A stretch of DNA of 64,000 nucleotides from Larimichthys crocea (Eukaryota > Chordata > Actinopteri > Sciaenidae), in NCBI RefSeq assembly GCF_000972845.2, contig NC_040033.1:1974344-2038343 (forward strand). Direction: 5' to 3'. The notes under the pieces were generated by a model. The model was not told the origin of the DNA. It did no database searches and worked only from the letters and a program-made list of their open reading frames with translations. Shown in pieces: positions 12,901-25,105 of the stretch (positions are counted from its first letter, which is position 1; the number at the start of each line of letters is the position of its first letter). The position numbers and the translations under genes are program-made.

Positions 12901-15200
12901 AACTCCCGGTAACTCCAAAAAAGGTTGTATTAACATGTTGTGACTTCTTAGTTCCCGTGCTAAACTGCCATTGGTAACCCCACATCAAGGAATCAACTCG
13001 ACAGATCAGAAATGGACGAAACTCGCTGTGCAGTCACAAGCCGTGTTTCTATCAAGATGTATCGACTCAAGCTAAAGAAAATGCAAATTAATAATTGGTT
13101 TAATCCGATACTGTTGTAGGTGCCGCTAATTCTCCAGTTGGGAAACCAGACGAAGAGCACGCAACAGGATGACGAACCATCAAACGGTGATTGTTCATTT
13201 CATATATTAATGTGAGGAAGGTTAGATCAGATCTGTGTGAAGCCATCACGGTTTATTAATGAAGCATTATTATCCAGACAAGTTCATAAAGTTTATTTTT
13301 TTTAGAAAGCGGCTAAAGCTTTTTAAAATTCGTCGTAATCCGTGATTGAGATATTTTAGTCTATTTGAAGGTAGTTGACTGACTAACCACTGTTGTTTCC
13401 AGTAGCACAGCCAGAAGTTAATTAGAATTTAATTAAAATAAGTAATAATAATTCAAAGAAGATTCAAAGACAGTCAGTGAAGTGCTTCGATGTGTCTTGT
13501 AGTTATAAAAGAGGCAGTCTAATTCTTTACTTACTTTACTTAAACAATATTTCAGCTCTTTATTTTTGTCAACATGTCTGCAGATTAAAGATTTCTTTGG
13601 TTTCATAATCCCACATTGAGCATCCTGCCGTGATTGACTGTGACTTCCAGCTTGCTGTGACTTCTACAGGTATCGACCGTCGGGCAAAGTGTAAAGGATT
13701 CCCCGGTGACATCACCCAGTGGGGGCATGTTATGATTTAATGGAGCGTGACTATGATTTTTTCCCACCTCTTCTGCTGCAGACAGTGTTATGTCATGCAG
13801 GATAAATCTGGACAACCTTACTGTGGCAGGAACGCTTATGAATACTTTTAATGTGTCAATATCTGTTTTCATCTTCAACATCTAAACACTATGATTAGAT
13901 ATCTGCATATGAATGAAGGTATCTGTAGGCAAAGGACTAAGATTTTGGCACCGTAAGCATTCTGGTTTCCGTCTGTAGTTTTGTTGAGAGCAAAAGAAGT
14001 GAGATGCATTTAACTCAACTGTTGAAATTAAACCTTCAGAAACCTGCAGGTGACGTCACGTGTACGCTGTCCATTCTTTACTGTCACATCAATAACATTT
14101 AAAGAGCAGGTTTTACAGGTGTCACTTGTCTACTTGTAAGTTCAGTGACACCTTTCCTCAGCGTGCGATCAGATCAACAATGATGATGGAGATGCACATA
14201 AGTAAAGGATAAAACAGCTCTCAGATTTTAAAAGAAACTATCATACTGAATCTAATACTTTTAGATTTTCTGAGGGTTCTGAAGGAGGGAACATAACAAC
14301 ACACACAGACACAGGTGTTGACACACCTAAAAAAACTTTTTTTAATGTCAGCGATCGATGAGTATCATTCACTCCCATCCTGTCTCTTTGTTAGTTACTG
14401 AAGCAAGCTGTTCAGTCGAGGTCAGTTCTCTCGCAGCGAGGCAGTGGAGTAGAGACGAGGAACTGCATTCAGTGCAGTCTTTTGCTTTCAGGGCAGGATG
14501 CGTGGAGAGCTTTTTGTGAAACTGTATCTAGAGAGGCATTAAGGGTCCTGTGAGAGAAAAACAAAATGTACTGGGAAGATGAAGCTGTTCTAGCTTTTAT
14601 TATTGAAATCCAAAAATACACTTTTGAATTAATCACGAGGCAGACCTGAGAAGATGATAAATTTTCATGTCCTCTCAATGCAGTGATGAATAAAAGAAGT
14701 AAGAGCTTAATGGCTCTCCACCTCTAAGCGACAGAGACATTTTATTTAGAGAAAGGTAACGGATAAAGCGGGAGAAGACGAGACGAGAAAGGTGGGACAT
14801 GATGTCAATTTCTCACATGGCCAGAAGAGTTTGAAATGTATTAATATAGTACTAATTGCATGCCTAAAGGCATAAAACACGGAGAGAAGAGGCTGGATAT
14901 GAGGAAAACTACCAAACAGTAGGACATAAAATAACGAGGGAAACCTCCTGAACCTCCAAACCTTCAGTTAGTGATGAAAGAAGACAAGTTAAGGCCAGCG
15001 TTTAATGGAAGTGGCATGATTTGTAGATTTGTGTTACGTGTTTAATTTTGTTGAACTTTCACCAGCAAATTTCAGGATCACCCTTTATTTATTTTATCAT
15101 ATCATGTAACACAAATGCAACTGGCTAGGAAGAAGTTGAATGCGAACCTAACGGGTTGGCAAATATGTTGTTTTACTTTGAAATATTTGAAGTGAAATGA
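9926..15200. other. Gene-free interval apart from repeat F
   Basis: The longest frame (186 residues, 11438-11998) overlaps two antisense frames of 95 and 120 residues. It lacks motifs and is probably chance or an old repeat. Otherwise nothing is recognisable except repeat F at 11085. Confidence 0.55.
11085..11195. repeat. Repeat pair F, copy 2
   Basis: Diverged direct copy of 8336-8460. Both carry a TTTGATCTTAGG- or TCTTGG-type segment after the shared core. No frame of note. Confidence 0.45.
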
Positions 15201-15535
15201 AAACCATTTGTGAGATTCCCTGGAACACAGCAATGCGGAACGACACCGGAATGGCTCCGTCTTCGATATGTTTCAGTTTTAGTCAACGTGTCAGCTCACA
15301 CAGTGCGTCACGGAACGACTGCGGCGACCGGCAGCCCTCGAAAACACATACGCAGCACGGCGCATAAGGAAATCAGCTACAAAATTCTAAATAAAACCTT
15401 GGTTGATTTTCAAAATAAAATACTACGTGTTCACCACGGATCGAGTTTCATTACAAGAGCACGTCACAATGGGCGGGCCGACCTGAAGTCAACAGGTCAG
15501 AGGTTTTTCAGGCGTCTTTTCACCCCATCAACACC

Positions 15536-15762
15536 ATGGATGAGGAGAAGTTGATTCTGGAGGTCCAAAATCAACCAATCATTGATGACACCTCACGTCC
15601 TTTTTATAAGGACACCAGAAAAAAGATGCGGCGTGGAATGCCATCGCAGGAGTCAAAGAGACTACAGCCGGCAATATTGCACGATTATGCGTGGATTCGC
15701 AAGATCTCGCTCGGTGGCCGCCGGAGTCGCACCAGTGTGCATCACACACGGATTATGTGTGA
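15536..15762 (+). pseudogene. Frameshifted MADF-domain fragment, probably from a PIF/Harbinger element
   Basis: The frame opens MDEEKLILEVQNQP and continues through FYKDTRKK, which fits the N-terminal half of a MADF (Myb/SANT-like) DNA-binding domain. At an A6 run (15619-15624) the match moves to the next frame, where DAAWNAIAGV continues the domain; one missing A explains this. The shifted frame stops at 15760-15762. Vertebrate MADF proteins of this type are commonly the second protein of PIF/Harbinger transposons or genes derived from them. Sequence similar to 15216-15260 recurs inverted near 15785-15820 (shared TGTCGTTCCG), which may be degenerate termini. No Harbinger nuclease was seen. 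The frameshift could also be a homopolymer sequencing error. The upstream frame from 15210 is unrecognised. Confidence 0.6.
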
Positions 15763-16084
15763 ATTTGGCGGACGGCGGAGTACGCTGTCGTTCCGGAGCC
15801 GTTCTGGGAAATGGCTACCATGTGAATACGGTTAGCAGTTAGTTCACCGTTTGCAGAAGTTGACCAACTAGCCCATAAAGAGTCTTCAGCCACATTAACA
15901 GCTCCGTGAGGTTGTAATGCTTACACTAATACCTAAAAACAGGACCACACAGTAAGATTAGACAAAATCACACGTTGAGTTGAGTAAGTGTGTTCAGCAA
16001 CCGTTTTCCTTAAAGGCAGCAAGAAGAAAAAGGAGCCTTACATTTGGTATGGATATCTTTTAGGCAGGGTAGAGTACCAACTAT

Positions 16085-16420
16085 TGTAAGTTCAGCTGAA
16101 CAAACCACTCTTTGAGGTCTTTTATGGTGTTGTTTACCAAGCCACTATCATGTCCTCAGTCTTGGATTAAGCAGAGGAAGAGGAGGAGGTTGTTGTCTTT
16201 TCACCAGATTCAGATAGACCTTTTCATTGTTTTCAGCAAACGATGGTGTTGGAGTCAAAAACAGTGCGTACAGAGAGTACGGTAGGGGACTGAAAACACT
16301 GCCCTGTGGTGCTACGATGTTATGGATGAGGATAAATGAGTGGGAGTCTGCAGGTCAGGAATCGAAATTCCCCATGCAGTCATGTGTTTAGCCCCAGATC
16401 ATTGAGCTTGAAGTGGGTTT
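16085..16420 (-). mobile_element. Second antisense LINE relic
   Basis: TTCAGCTGAACAAACCACTC here and TTCAGCTGAACAGACCACTC near 19580 are near-identical. The downstream order of segments also parallels the 19.6-kb relic and typical antisense LINE reverse-transcriptase sequence (for example the CCCTGTGGTGCT region at 16300). No open frame survives. It could be part of the same insertion as the relic at 19 kb, later split. Confidence 0.5.
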
Positions 16421-18247
16421 GGTGTGCTGGGTAATGAGAAGCCAAGGTACCGCTTTACCTTCTGCTGCAGCTGCTTAAGAGAGGTATTTTAACCCAACAG
16501 CAGTCAAGGTATGCTTTATGAATGTATGATATCGCCAAACATTTCCTGTCAGTCCCTCTTGAGCCAATTAGCATTACCTGTGAGGTCCTACACTACTTTA
16601 GAAACTGAGGATTCAGTCTTCTGCATAGCTTCTTGTGGGCTAATTATATTCAGGGGGCCAGGTTGTTTCTCTGTGGGGAAAAAAAAAACATTTGCTTCGC
16701 CTAACATGGGAGGGAATAAATAAATAGTAAATGTGGAAATTCTCCCACCTGCTTCTTTTCATTATGCATTCAGATCCTGAGGCTTTGTAATGCTCCAGCT
16801 TTTCCTCAGACACACTGAGCCTCAGATTATTTCCTGTTAGCTCAGGGTCAGCTACTGTGTGTGCAAATGGTTAGAGGAGGTAACGATTATGTGATCATTT
16901 TATACGTTATGCATCTAAAAGAGATTCATAGTCCAGGCTGAAATTGAATGGATCAGGATGTCAACAAGGGACACTCCATTTCTGTATTATATAAGGTTTA
17001 TAGTTATAGTAGTAGTATTATAGTAGAGTAGTAGAGTTTTTTTTAAAGGATTTTCTCACCTCTAAAGTACTGAACATGCTGAAGTAAAAGCTCTATATGT
17101 GTTTGTACGAGGTTAAGCACTTCTTAATGGAGAACTATGCAAACTTTGAAACTTGTTTCAATTAAAAATTTTCGAGAAAGAGTGGACAGAAATGGCACGT
17201 GTGACGGATTAGAGAAAGATAAACAAAGATAAACAGTTAGAGTCAGATGCATGCAAACATCTTCGAGCCACAATGACACAATGATTTGACTCCTAATTTT
17301 AAATGATTGATTGATTCCTAATTTTGATCCAACTGTTGCCCATAAAGTTGGAATCACTTTGTTTTGAGACACATTCTTCTTTTTAGCCCTATTTATACAC
17401 ATCAGGTTAATCGTCGTTTAATTCTCACTGTGATATGTTTGGAAGAGATTAATCAATAAAGTTTTGAGCAGATACACTTTATCAAGAATTGTGTATCTCC
17501 CTATTCGAAACCAATTTTGTGTTTTTCTGAAATGTCCTGTATCTAATTTGGATTGGTCATGAATTGGCTGATATTGAGCATATGGGACTCAAAAACCTTC
17601 TTGTGATTGTAGGTACTCTTGGTGTAATTATTGCAAGTGGAAAACATTCTATTTTCCTGTGACGGAAGGTAAAAATGTGCAACTTTCTAAATACATCGTC
17701 TCGCTCAGTCAGAAAAGAAAAGAAAAAGAAAGTGACAGGTCTCAGGGACATTTTACTCCTTGTTTAACAAACTTTTTGTTTGTACCTTGTGCAAATAATC
17801 AGTCTCTTCCCACTATTCATGCCCGCAAACAATGAACCACGCAGGCTGCTGGATTCACAGCACTGACATTTCCTTTATTCTCATTTAAGCACTCTTGCTG
17901 TATAGATGGCTGCGCCAACTAATTAGGCACCGGGCGTGATGAAAGTCTGCATCAACATCATTAAGAAGTTGCTTCACTCTCTCCCACTCAAGGTCATGGA
18001 TTCTCCATACGCGTGACATGTGAAAAGAGGGAAAAAAGAGGTCTTTGTTGTTGTTCTTGTTTGAACTTGTCTGATTAGCTCATTGAGCTGCTGTTTACTT
18101 CGTTCATTGACATTCTCGGTCGTCATGGAGACTTGCGATCATGAGAGATGTGATCCTTCTGATTTTCAAGGCTCCGATGAAGAAACAATACCTCAGTAGA
18201 GCTGACTCATAGTCAAATGTTGTCAGGTCTTACCTCTAAATTCCACC
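16421..18247. other. No gene recognised
   Basis: AT-rich sequence with an A run at 16680-16689 and short direct repeats such as GATTGATTG near 17304. Nothing codes convincingly. Confidence 0.55.
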
Positions 18248-18396
18248 AGACTTTGTTAACTTGCACATATTTGGTTATTTATCCTTGGTGTATGTGCTTC
18301 TACTATGAGTAAGTACGCCACACAGTTAAATAGTCCACCTTTTGTCTGTTTTTACAATCAGAAGTTTGCACGGGGTGTCTTATTTTGAAAACTGAC
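18248..18396. repeat. Repeat pair C, copy 1
   Basis: AGACTTTGTTAACTTGC, ATGTGCTTCTACTATGAGTAA and CAGAAGTTTGCACGGGGTGT recur in order at 23141-23270. It is probably a mobile-element fragment of unassigned class. Confidence 0.65.
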
Positions 18397-19029
18397 CAGA
18401 CTCTCTATGTTTGGGTCAGCTTGATCTGCTCTGTGTTGCTTTATGCAGCCGGTTGTGGCATCTGTAAGAGATAGACCAAGCTGTTCTAGTGGAATCACAA
18501 TGTCCATTTCATAATGCATGCAAAGCAACTTATGCAAATTCATATTCTTATATAAGTAGCATGTAAATAAGCAGCTGTATCTACTGCATGTCACCAGTGT
18601 ACAATCCAATTAGAGCTCGTTTAGATACTTAGAGAAATTCAATCTGCAGTTATGAGTCACCAAGTTTGGTAAATAAGGCCATTTGCTTTAACTCAAGGAC
18701 AGAAAAGACACTGACAGACATTTGTTATTCTTTTTCATGTTTAACTGTGTAAAGTTTAAAAATGTCCTTTATTCTGTGGAAGATTGCAGCAAACTCTTCC
18801 GGATTCAGCTCGTGTTAATCAGAACTCTGGTGTATTTGTGGCTTCCCATTAAACATTTACCCAATACCAAAGGTTGGTTTGTAACAAGTAGGTAATTAAC
18901 AGTTTGGGCAGTGGTGCATGAACATGGAATGAATAACACCTAAACAAACACAACACAGGGGAGGTCATCAGTATGCCAGCGGCATCCGCAAGGCAGCCAA
19001 GGATGTTGGAGATTATGTCAGCTGCTGTC

Positions 19030-19690
19030 AAAGGGAAGAGGACGGTTCATGAACCTGATGACCTGAAAACAAAAGTCTCTCTACCGTAGACTGTTCTGCA
19101 TTCTGAGCGGTGCGACCATGCAACCGTTTGGAGGCTCAGTAGAGAACAATCACGAGCAACCTTAGGAATGAAAGCACTGTCGGCTGGTCCACAACAGGTC
19201 CATGTTCAGGACCTTGCTTATCTGAATGGGGTGAATGAATCATTGGAAAAACATCTTTGGACATTCTTATCTATCTTTCTCTATGATCAGAATTTGCTGC
19301 ACAATTACTGACAGCATTAACCATGCTCTATGTAACAGGACCAAATATTTTGTAATCAGAGAAGCAAATTCCCAAGAATTTTTCAATTTTCTCTCTCCAA
19401 AATTAAAACCCATGTCTGTATCTATTAATGTCTGAGCCTCTCGATACTGGACTAGTGTATTTGGTACATTTTTCCCCAATTGCAGCAGGAAGAACAGGCT
19501 GTTATGCAAGTGGTTGGGATCCTTAATTATTCTCCTAGCCTTATTCTTGCAGAATCTGGTTTAAATTCTCATTATACATTCAGCTGAACAGACCACTCTT
19601 TGCAGGGCCTTGTGGTCCAAAATCCAATATCTGCTCCTTAGGCTTGCTGACGTTCAGGAGGAGCTTGTTGTCCTACACCAGTGGTTCAGG
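19030..19690 (-). mobile_element. Antisense LINE reverse-transcriptase relic
   Basis: On the minus strand, 19625-19680 encodes DNKLLLNVSKPKE, matching the NNL-LNVSKTKE block after the catalytic aspartates in Rex1/L2-type LINE reverse transcriptases. An adjacent stretch encodes ALQRVV, another block of these ORFs. The part near 19030-19200 resembles other segments of the same antisense sequence. Frames are broken throughout. Confidence 0.6.
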
Positions 19691-21423
19691 CCCTCTACTC
19701 TACTACTAGAGGTGTTACCCATTTATGTACCATAGGAGAGTCGTAAGGAGGTGGTCAAGGTGGATGATGGATACCAACACTTGGGAATTTGAAACCCGAG
19801 AGAGCGGTGTACGTATGGTTCGGTTTGTGGTTTCTGTTAAGTGTTATTAAAGGCTCATGCTAAATGTCTCATGCTTCACATAACTGCTAAATTTAAAGAC
19901 CACGACTTTTAACTCTGACCAAGTGTCTAGACATCAAAATGTTTCATTATGCTGTAGTTGAATGAGCGGGAAAACAATGAAATATGTTGATACACTCCAC
20001 ATAAACGTCTGGCAACTAAGCAGATACATTTATTACAAATGATTCCTAATTATGTTGAGATGAAATGTGAAAGCTAGGAGAGCATAATCTCATGACAATG
20101 CAGCTCTGATCATCTTCTGTGAATCCAATCTCCACCCTCTCATGGAAAGGAATCCCTCTTTCTAAAGATGTGACACTCAAAGTTTTGTTCTTATCGTTTG
20201 CCCATCCTGTTATTTCATTTTTGTTTCACTCAGTTTGTAAGATGTTTAAAGCTCTTTCCAATTTTTGCCTTGTTTTCCCCCACCACACATTCAAACTGAT
20301 GGCAGCAAGCCAGCATGCACAGCACGGGGCTAACCTTCAGGAGAGATTTGGGAGTCGGTGTTTTGCTGAAGGACCCTTGGTCAGAAGGAGTTTGAGATTG
20401 AATCAGCCCTTTAATTACTAGATGACCCGCTCTACTTGCTGTCAGCCTGTGAGTCGACTGCTTAAGAGGCTCATGTAAAAAAAAGTAGCAAACTGAACTT
20501 GCACTTTAAGATAATATATATCTTCAACTTTCAATTGAATTATATTAAAAACCTTCTGACTCAAAGTTGTAGCGATCCTGAAGTCTGAATACACACTCAG
20601 GCAACAGCGAAAGCAGCGAATACTCGCTTTAATCGACCTTTCGCAGCTTGAGAAGCAGTTCATGCCCATGAATCTTATGACACATTGCACAAATAAACAG
20701 AGGCAGACTCTTTAAGCTGTCTGATTAATAACACTGATTTCCCTCTTGCTTTCATTTAACTGCAGTTTTGTCGCATTTGCAGTGTGTGTGCTCCAAAGTA
20801 GCACAAATTAGCCATTGTGAATGCATCATGGACATTTTATTAAACTGCAATTTATCTCTCGTCGGCGTGACTCAGCGTGTGCAGCTTTTTCCTGTAACAT
20901 CCTGTTCTGACATTTAAACACAGAGAGATGTCCAGAACAACCAGACTCAAACTGCTGACCACTGTGTGACCACTATTACCCCACATGAGCTCCAAGCACG
21001 GCGACAGCCCCGATGCCCTCCTGAAAATCGTATACCTATCAGCTACTGTGGCTTTTGTTGCCTCGCTTTCTGTCCGTTTTATTGTTCTCTCTCTCCGTCT
21101 TGGCTCTCTGCCCTTTTCCTCGGCCCCCCAGCAACAGAAACCTCCTCGATTGTATCAGTAATGTAATCAACACCTGTGGTATGGCCAATAAACGCATGAA
21201 GTCGTATATCCCGTTTAGGAAACTGGGTCTTTTCATGCTGCTACTAAAACGATTCATTGGCTGGCTACCCAGCTAACTAATGCCTACCATGTTCTTCAGC
21301 CCTCCACATGTTTATTTCTGTGTTGCCTGTCGCCTGTTTCCTAGAGCGGACCTGTTGGTTGTTGACGCTGTTCACGTGATTGGACGTCACTATTTGCACC
21401 AGTGACGGACAAAAAAAATCTCC
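19691..21423. other. No gene recognised
   Basis: Short frames at 20119-20421 and 21055-21276 have no motifs. Possible further diverged LINE antisense sequence up to about 19800. Confidence 0.5.
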
Positions 21424-21720
21424 CATAACATCAAATCAAATCAATTTTATTTGTATAGCCCAAAGTCACAAAGTCCATTTTCCTCTGAGGGCTTTACAAT
21501 CTGTACAGGGAGCGACACCCTCTGTCCTTAGACCCTCGGTTCGAGTGAGGAAAAACTTGCCCACAAAAACCTTTAACAGGGAAAAAAGGTGGAAGAAACC
21601 TCAGGAAGATTCACAGAGGAGGGATCCCTCTACAAGAACAGACGTGCAATGGATGTCACGTGTACAGAACAAATCAACACAAACATATTGTACAATTACA
21701 ATGACTGACATTGAACATGG
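21424..21720. repeat. Common teleost interspersed repeat with the TTTTATTTGTATAGCCC motif
   Basis: The block starts with AATCAAATCAATTTTATTTG and TATAGCCC, followed by ACAATCTGTACAGGGAG, AGGAAAAACTTGCCC and GGAAGAAACCTCAGG. This is a very widespread fish repeat that I recognise by sequence but cannot assign to a class with certainty; it may be a LINE 3' region. A related terminus with GTGCTATACAAAG and TTTGATTGATTG occurs at 37455-37480. Confidence 0.7.
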
Positions 21721-22751
21721 TTTATTTTATTGGAATACCAACAGGAGAAAAAAGACTTAAGGCAGGTTTACGATCACGTTACACCGAGTGACCGAGATGA
21801 CGGGAACGCAACGCAACTCCAGCACAACTGTTGCAAATTTGTAAGCGACAGTGAAATCATTTGAAAAGTCGTTCGGTGTGAGGCCAGCATTATTGAGAGT
21901 AACAAATCCGTGTTCGAAACAGCCGGTGTGCTAACGGAGCTGAACTCCAGGTCCGCTGATGCTCCGCAAACGCTACGGTAGCTTTTCTTTTTTAGTTTCT
22001 TCTGTTTGTCGTGTTCAGCAGTGTACTCGTGGTTTAGAAGAAGTTTAACCTAAGATATGGTGACCACTGCCACAACCATTCACTGCAATAAGCCTGAGAA
22101 TACTGTAGGTACATAGTAATTTCAATAATAGACTAAATTTGACCCTTTTTTGATGAACATTGTCACCTAAAATTATGAAATTCAAGGCCTGGTTTGAAGT
22201 AAAAAAGTGTCGTTTGAGACCAGATGTCAATTCAACTATCTCTGAAACACAAATTATAATATAATAATTTTTAATACCTTAAATATGCTGTATTACTCAT
22301 CTCTTTGTGCTATTTTTTTATACAGCAATAATATCGTGTCTGACACTGACACTTCTCTGACAGGTGCGAGTTAATTAGATCCAGCAGAGAAGTGAGAAAA
22401 GGAGATATTATGAAATATGAATACTGGGTTATAGCCTACACAGTTCATGCAGTTGTTTTTAATTAATTTTTGGTTCTTCATTTTCTTTTCCCTGCGTGTT
22501 AAACAGGATTTTGCAGCACAAACCTGCTTCATCAATAATCTTGTTAACGTTTTTAACTTTTGTATCCCCTCACGCAGCTTCAAAGTTTCATTAAAGATTC
22601 ATTAAATGACAATATTCATGTGCAACACTTTACAAACTTTGGGATCTGAAAGTTAGTTTTGGTTTTAACTTTGTGTGGATGCACTGCAGGAGTCTGTGCT
22701 GACTCATTTTTGGCACGCTGCTTGTTTAAAGAAAAGGGCTAATTTCTCTGC
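21721..22751. other. No gene recognised
   Basis: Plain AT-rich sequence up to the perfect palindrome. The following 22799-23140 is the same, with a T run at 23040-23050. Confidence 0.55.
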
Positions 22752-22798
22752 AGTTAAATATCACATCGATTAGAGTCTAATCGATGTGATATTTAACT
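22752..22798. repeat. Perfect 47-bp palindrome (23-bp arms, 1-base centre)
   Basis: Arm 22752-22774 begins AGTTAAATATCACATC and is matched base for base in reverse complement by 22776-22798, around a central G at 22775. Pairing ends abruptly at both outer edges (C at 22751, A at 22799). It is AT-rich and has no coding frame. Possible identities include a foldback remnant of a mobile element or a dimeric binding site. Confidence 0.9.
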
Positions 22799-23140
22799 AA
22801 TCATTAGACTGATGTGAGCTGTTGAATCACACCTAAAACCAGTCTGTCCACTTACATGTATTTCTGCATGTTTCGACTGATGAACATTTCATAAAAAAGC
22901 AAATATAATCTGTCCTTGATAGCTGCCTCTTTGGCTTTTTCATTCTCACAGCTCCAATGCTTTTTGTTTTGTTTGTTTTCCAAAAGTGAGAGTTTGCTAC
23001 AGAAGTAGTTATCGACAATCACATTTGCCTCCTGCAGATGTTTTTTTTTTGGCTATTTCGAATTCATTTATATGATGCTGTTTCAGTCTGCTCGCCACAC
23101 AGCTTCACGCCTCACCAGGAGTGTTTCAGAAGTGCCTGTT

Positions 23141-23270
23141 AGACTTTGTTAACTTGCTCAGATTTGGTCTTTTTTCCATAGTTTATGTGCTTCTAACATG
23201 AGTAAATATGCTTTTGTCTCTTTTTACAAGCAGAAGTTTACACGGAGTGTTTTATTTTGAAAATCAACCG
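23141..23270. repeat. Repeat pair C, copy 2
   Basis: Direct-orientation copy of 18248-18396, with AGACTTTGTTAACTTGC, TGTGCTTCTAACATGAGTAA and CAGAAGTTTACACGGAGTGT. It lacks about 20 bp present in copy 1. Confidence 0.65.
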
Positions 23271-23550
23271 GCAATCAAAGGTTTTGGGCTGAGTTGGTAC
23301 AGACGGAAAGAGCAGAATGTCACGTGAATTGAACCATAGATTAGGGTTACGGGTTAATCTAATCTCTGGTCCAAATTCAGGTCTGTTAAAGTTTGAGTGC
23401 AGACACGTTTGGACGAAAACATACATACACATACGAGTACAAGTGCAATCCAAGCTACTGAAAGTGATACAAGCCTCATACAATGCTGGATTAACTGTTA
23501 ATTCTGCAAGCCTGTAAGGAAGGACTAAGGAGTGAGTGATCGAACAAGAG

Positions 23551-23605
23551 AGTAAATGTGGGACTGACTTTTAGTGGTTGGTGAGAGCTTGGTGAAATAA
23601 AAGGC
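23551..23605 (-). repeat. Fragment matching the arm-proximal repeat
   Basis: GGGACTGACTTTTAGT and GTGAAATAAAAG occur in the same order and spacing as at 53685-53728 in the right arm, and inverted in the left arm. It is a short stray copy of the family A distal part. Confidence 0.55.
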
Positions 23606-24044
23606 TGAAAGACAGACGCCGAGCTGGGCTGAATGCTGGCTGCTACGTCTTGTGTTGTTGACCTTGTTGATGTTTGACTGTTACCAACGCATCTAAGAAA
23701 CTATTTGACTCGCTTGCCTTTCTGTCACTGTCAGGTTGCCAGGCAACAAGAGCCGCCAAGAATTCACTGCCCTTGACCAAGAAATAGTCGTGCACATAAG
23801 GCGAGGTAACCTAAAATGTCAAACTAATTATTTAAAACCTATTTAGCAAAGTGTGACAAACATGAATTCTGGTTAAATTTCTTAATACGGACCACACCGA
23901 TACAGATCTTTGATGCAAACTTTTCGAAACATTAATAACTTTATGTATATAGCGAGTTGCAAAGTGGTTCACAAAGACATACAACCAAGAAACTTTCAGC
24001 TTGATCTCATTTTATGGAAACCTGTAGGTTAAAAACAAAAATTG

Positions 24045-24500
24045 TCTGTTCAAAATTGTGAGAGATGCCAACAAGATAATTGGCATGCAGCAGCTCTGTC
24101 TCTCAGAGATCTTTGACAGACGAGTCCTACAGGAGGCTCGGTCCATCCTGCAGGAATTTATTTCTCTGCCGTCTGGACGGAGATACATGCTACCTAGGGC
24201 ACGAACAAATAGGTATAAATTCTCCTTTGTTCCACGTGCAATCAATGCAATTAATTTGCACTACTCTTAAATCGCACTGTTCTTGTGGCATTTGTTTATC
24301 TTTTATAGACTTTTTGCCTTCTGTCACTTATATTCTAACTTCATTTAGGATTGTTTAAATCAAGTTTTGGTTGCTTTACTTTGCGTCATTGTTCTATGTC
24401 ACTGTTTGTCTATTTATTGTTTGTTGTGTAAGTTGCATTGTCACTGCAAATCAAATTTCCCCTGGAGGGACAATAAAGCTCTGAACTGAACTGAACTGAA
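24045..24500 (+). mobile_element. 3' end of a non-LTR retrotransposon (LINE, Rex1/L2/CR1 type)
   Basis: A plus-strand frame reads as the last part of a LINE polyprotein, including LPSGRRY and TNRYKFSFVPRAINAIN, a conserved C-terminal block of fish LINE reverse-transcriptase ORFs, ending in a stop near 24268. A 3' UTR of about 200 bp follows, with CCCTGGAGGGACAATAAAG and a terminal ACTGA tandem at 24477-24500, as expected at a LINE 3' end. The element is strongly 5'-truncated and cannot move by itself. The exact clade is not certain. Confidence 0.8.
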
Positions 24501-24941
24501 ACCCTGGATGAAGGTAGAAAGATAATTAATTAAAGTAAAAGTAATACACATTTTTTAAAGTTTAAAAATCATTAAAACTGTCTTAAAGAGGGATTTAAAT
24601 AAAGAAACAGAGCCGGACTGTCCGATTGTTGGAATATATTGAACAGTAATCTCACCAGAAGCATAGAGGAGGTGCCCTCACATTTCTAAAGAACTGCTTG
24701 TGACACATAAGATGTTGTCTTCTCTCTCAGGTGTTCTCATGCAGGATGTAGGAGTGCTGAAAAACAAGTTATTCAAGCTTATTTTCAAAAAGAGGCCTTG
24801 CAGGTTTTCTTAGATAACATCGTGTCATGTCGATTACTGTCTAACAGCCATTAGCTTCCCACTCACTCTCTCGCTTTATAGAGAAAATGTTTTCTGGTTT
24901 TCTGTTTTCCTCTGCCTGCTCTGTGATTTACTTTACTTTGA

Positions 24942-25105
24942 GTTTCCTGATGGACAGTGAAATAAACGGCTGCCAACTGTAGCTGCTGTTAGCTCAGAGC
25001 TTCGAAGAGGGGTCACTGGGAAGAGGAACTCCAGCCCACACAGTTTGGACTGTTGGCATCCGTGTTATGCTAGAACCGGAGCTGGGCAAGCCAGCACAGA
25101 TGAAG
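24942..25105 (-). repeat. Dispersed repeat family A, inverted copy
   Basis: CCAACTGTAGCTGCTGTTAG is the reverse complement of the 5.8-kb copy, and GAACCGGAGCTGGGCAAG recurs in the right arm at 53581-53598 as GAACCGGAGCTGGGTAAG. The order agrees with the right-arm copy, with different sequence between the two blocks. Confidence 0.65.
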
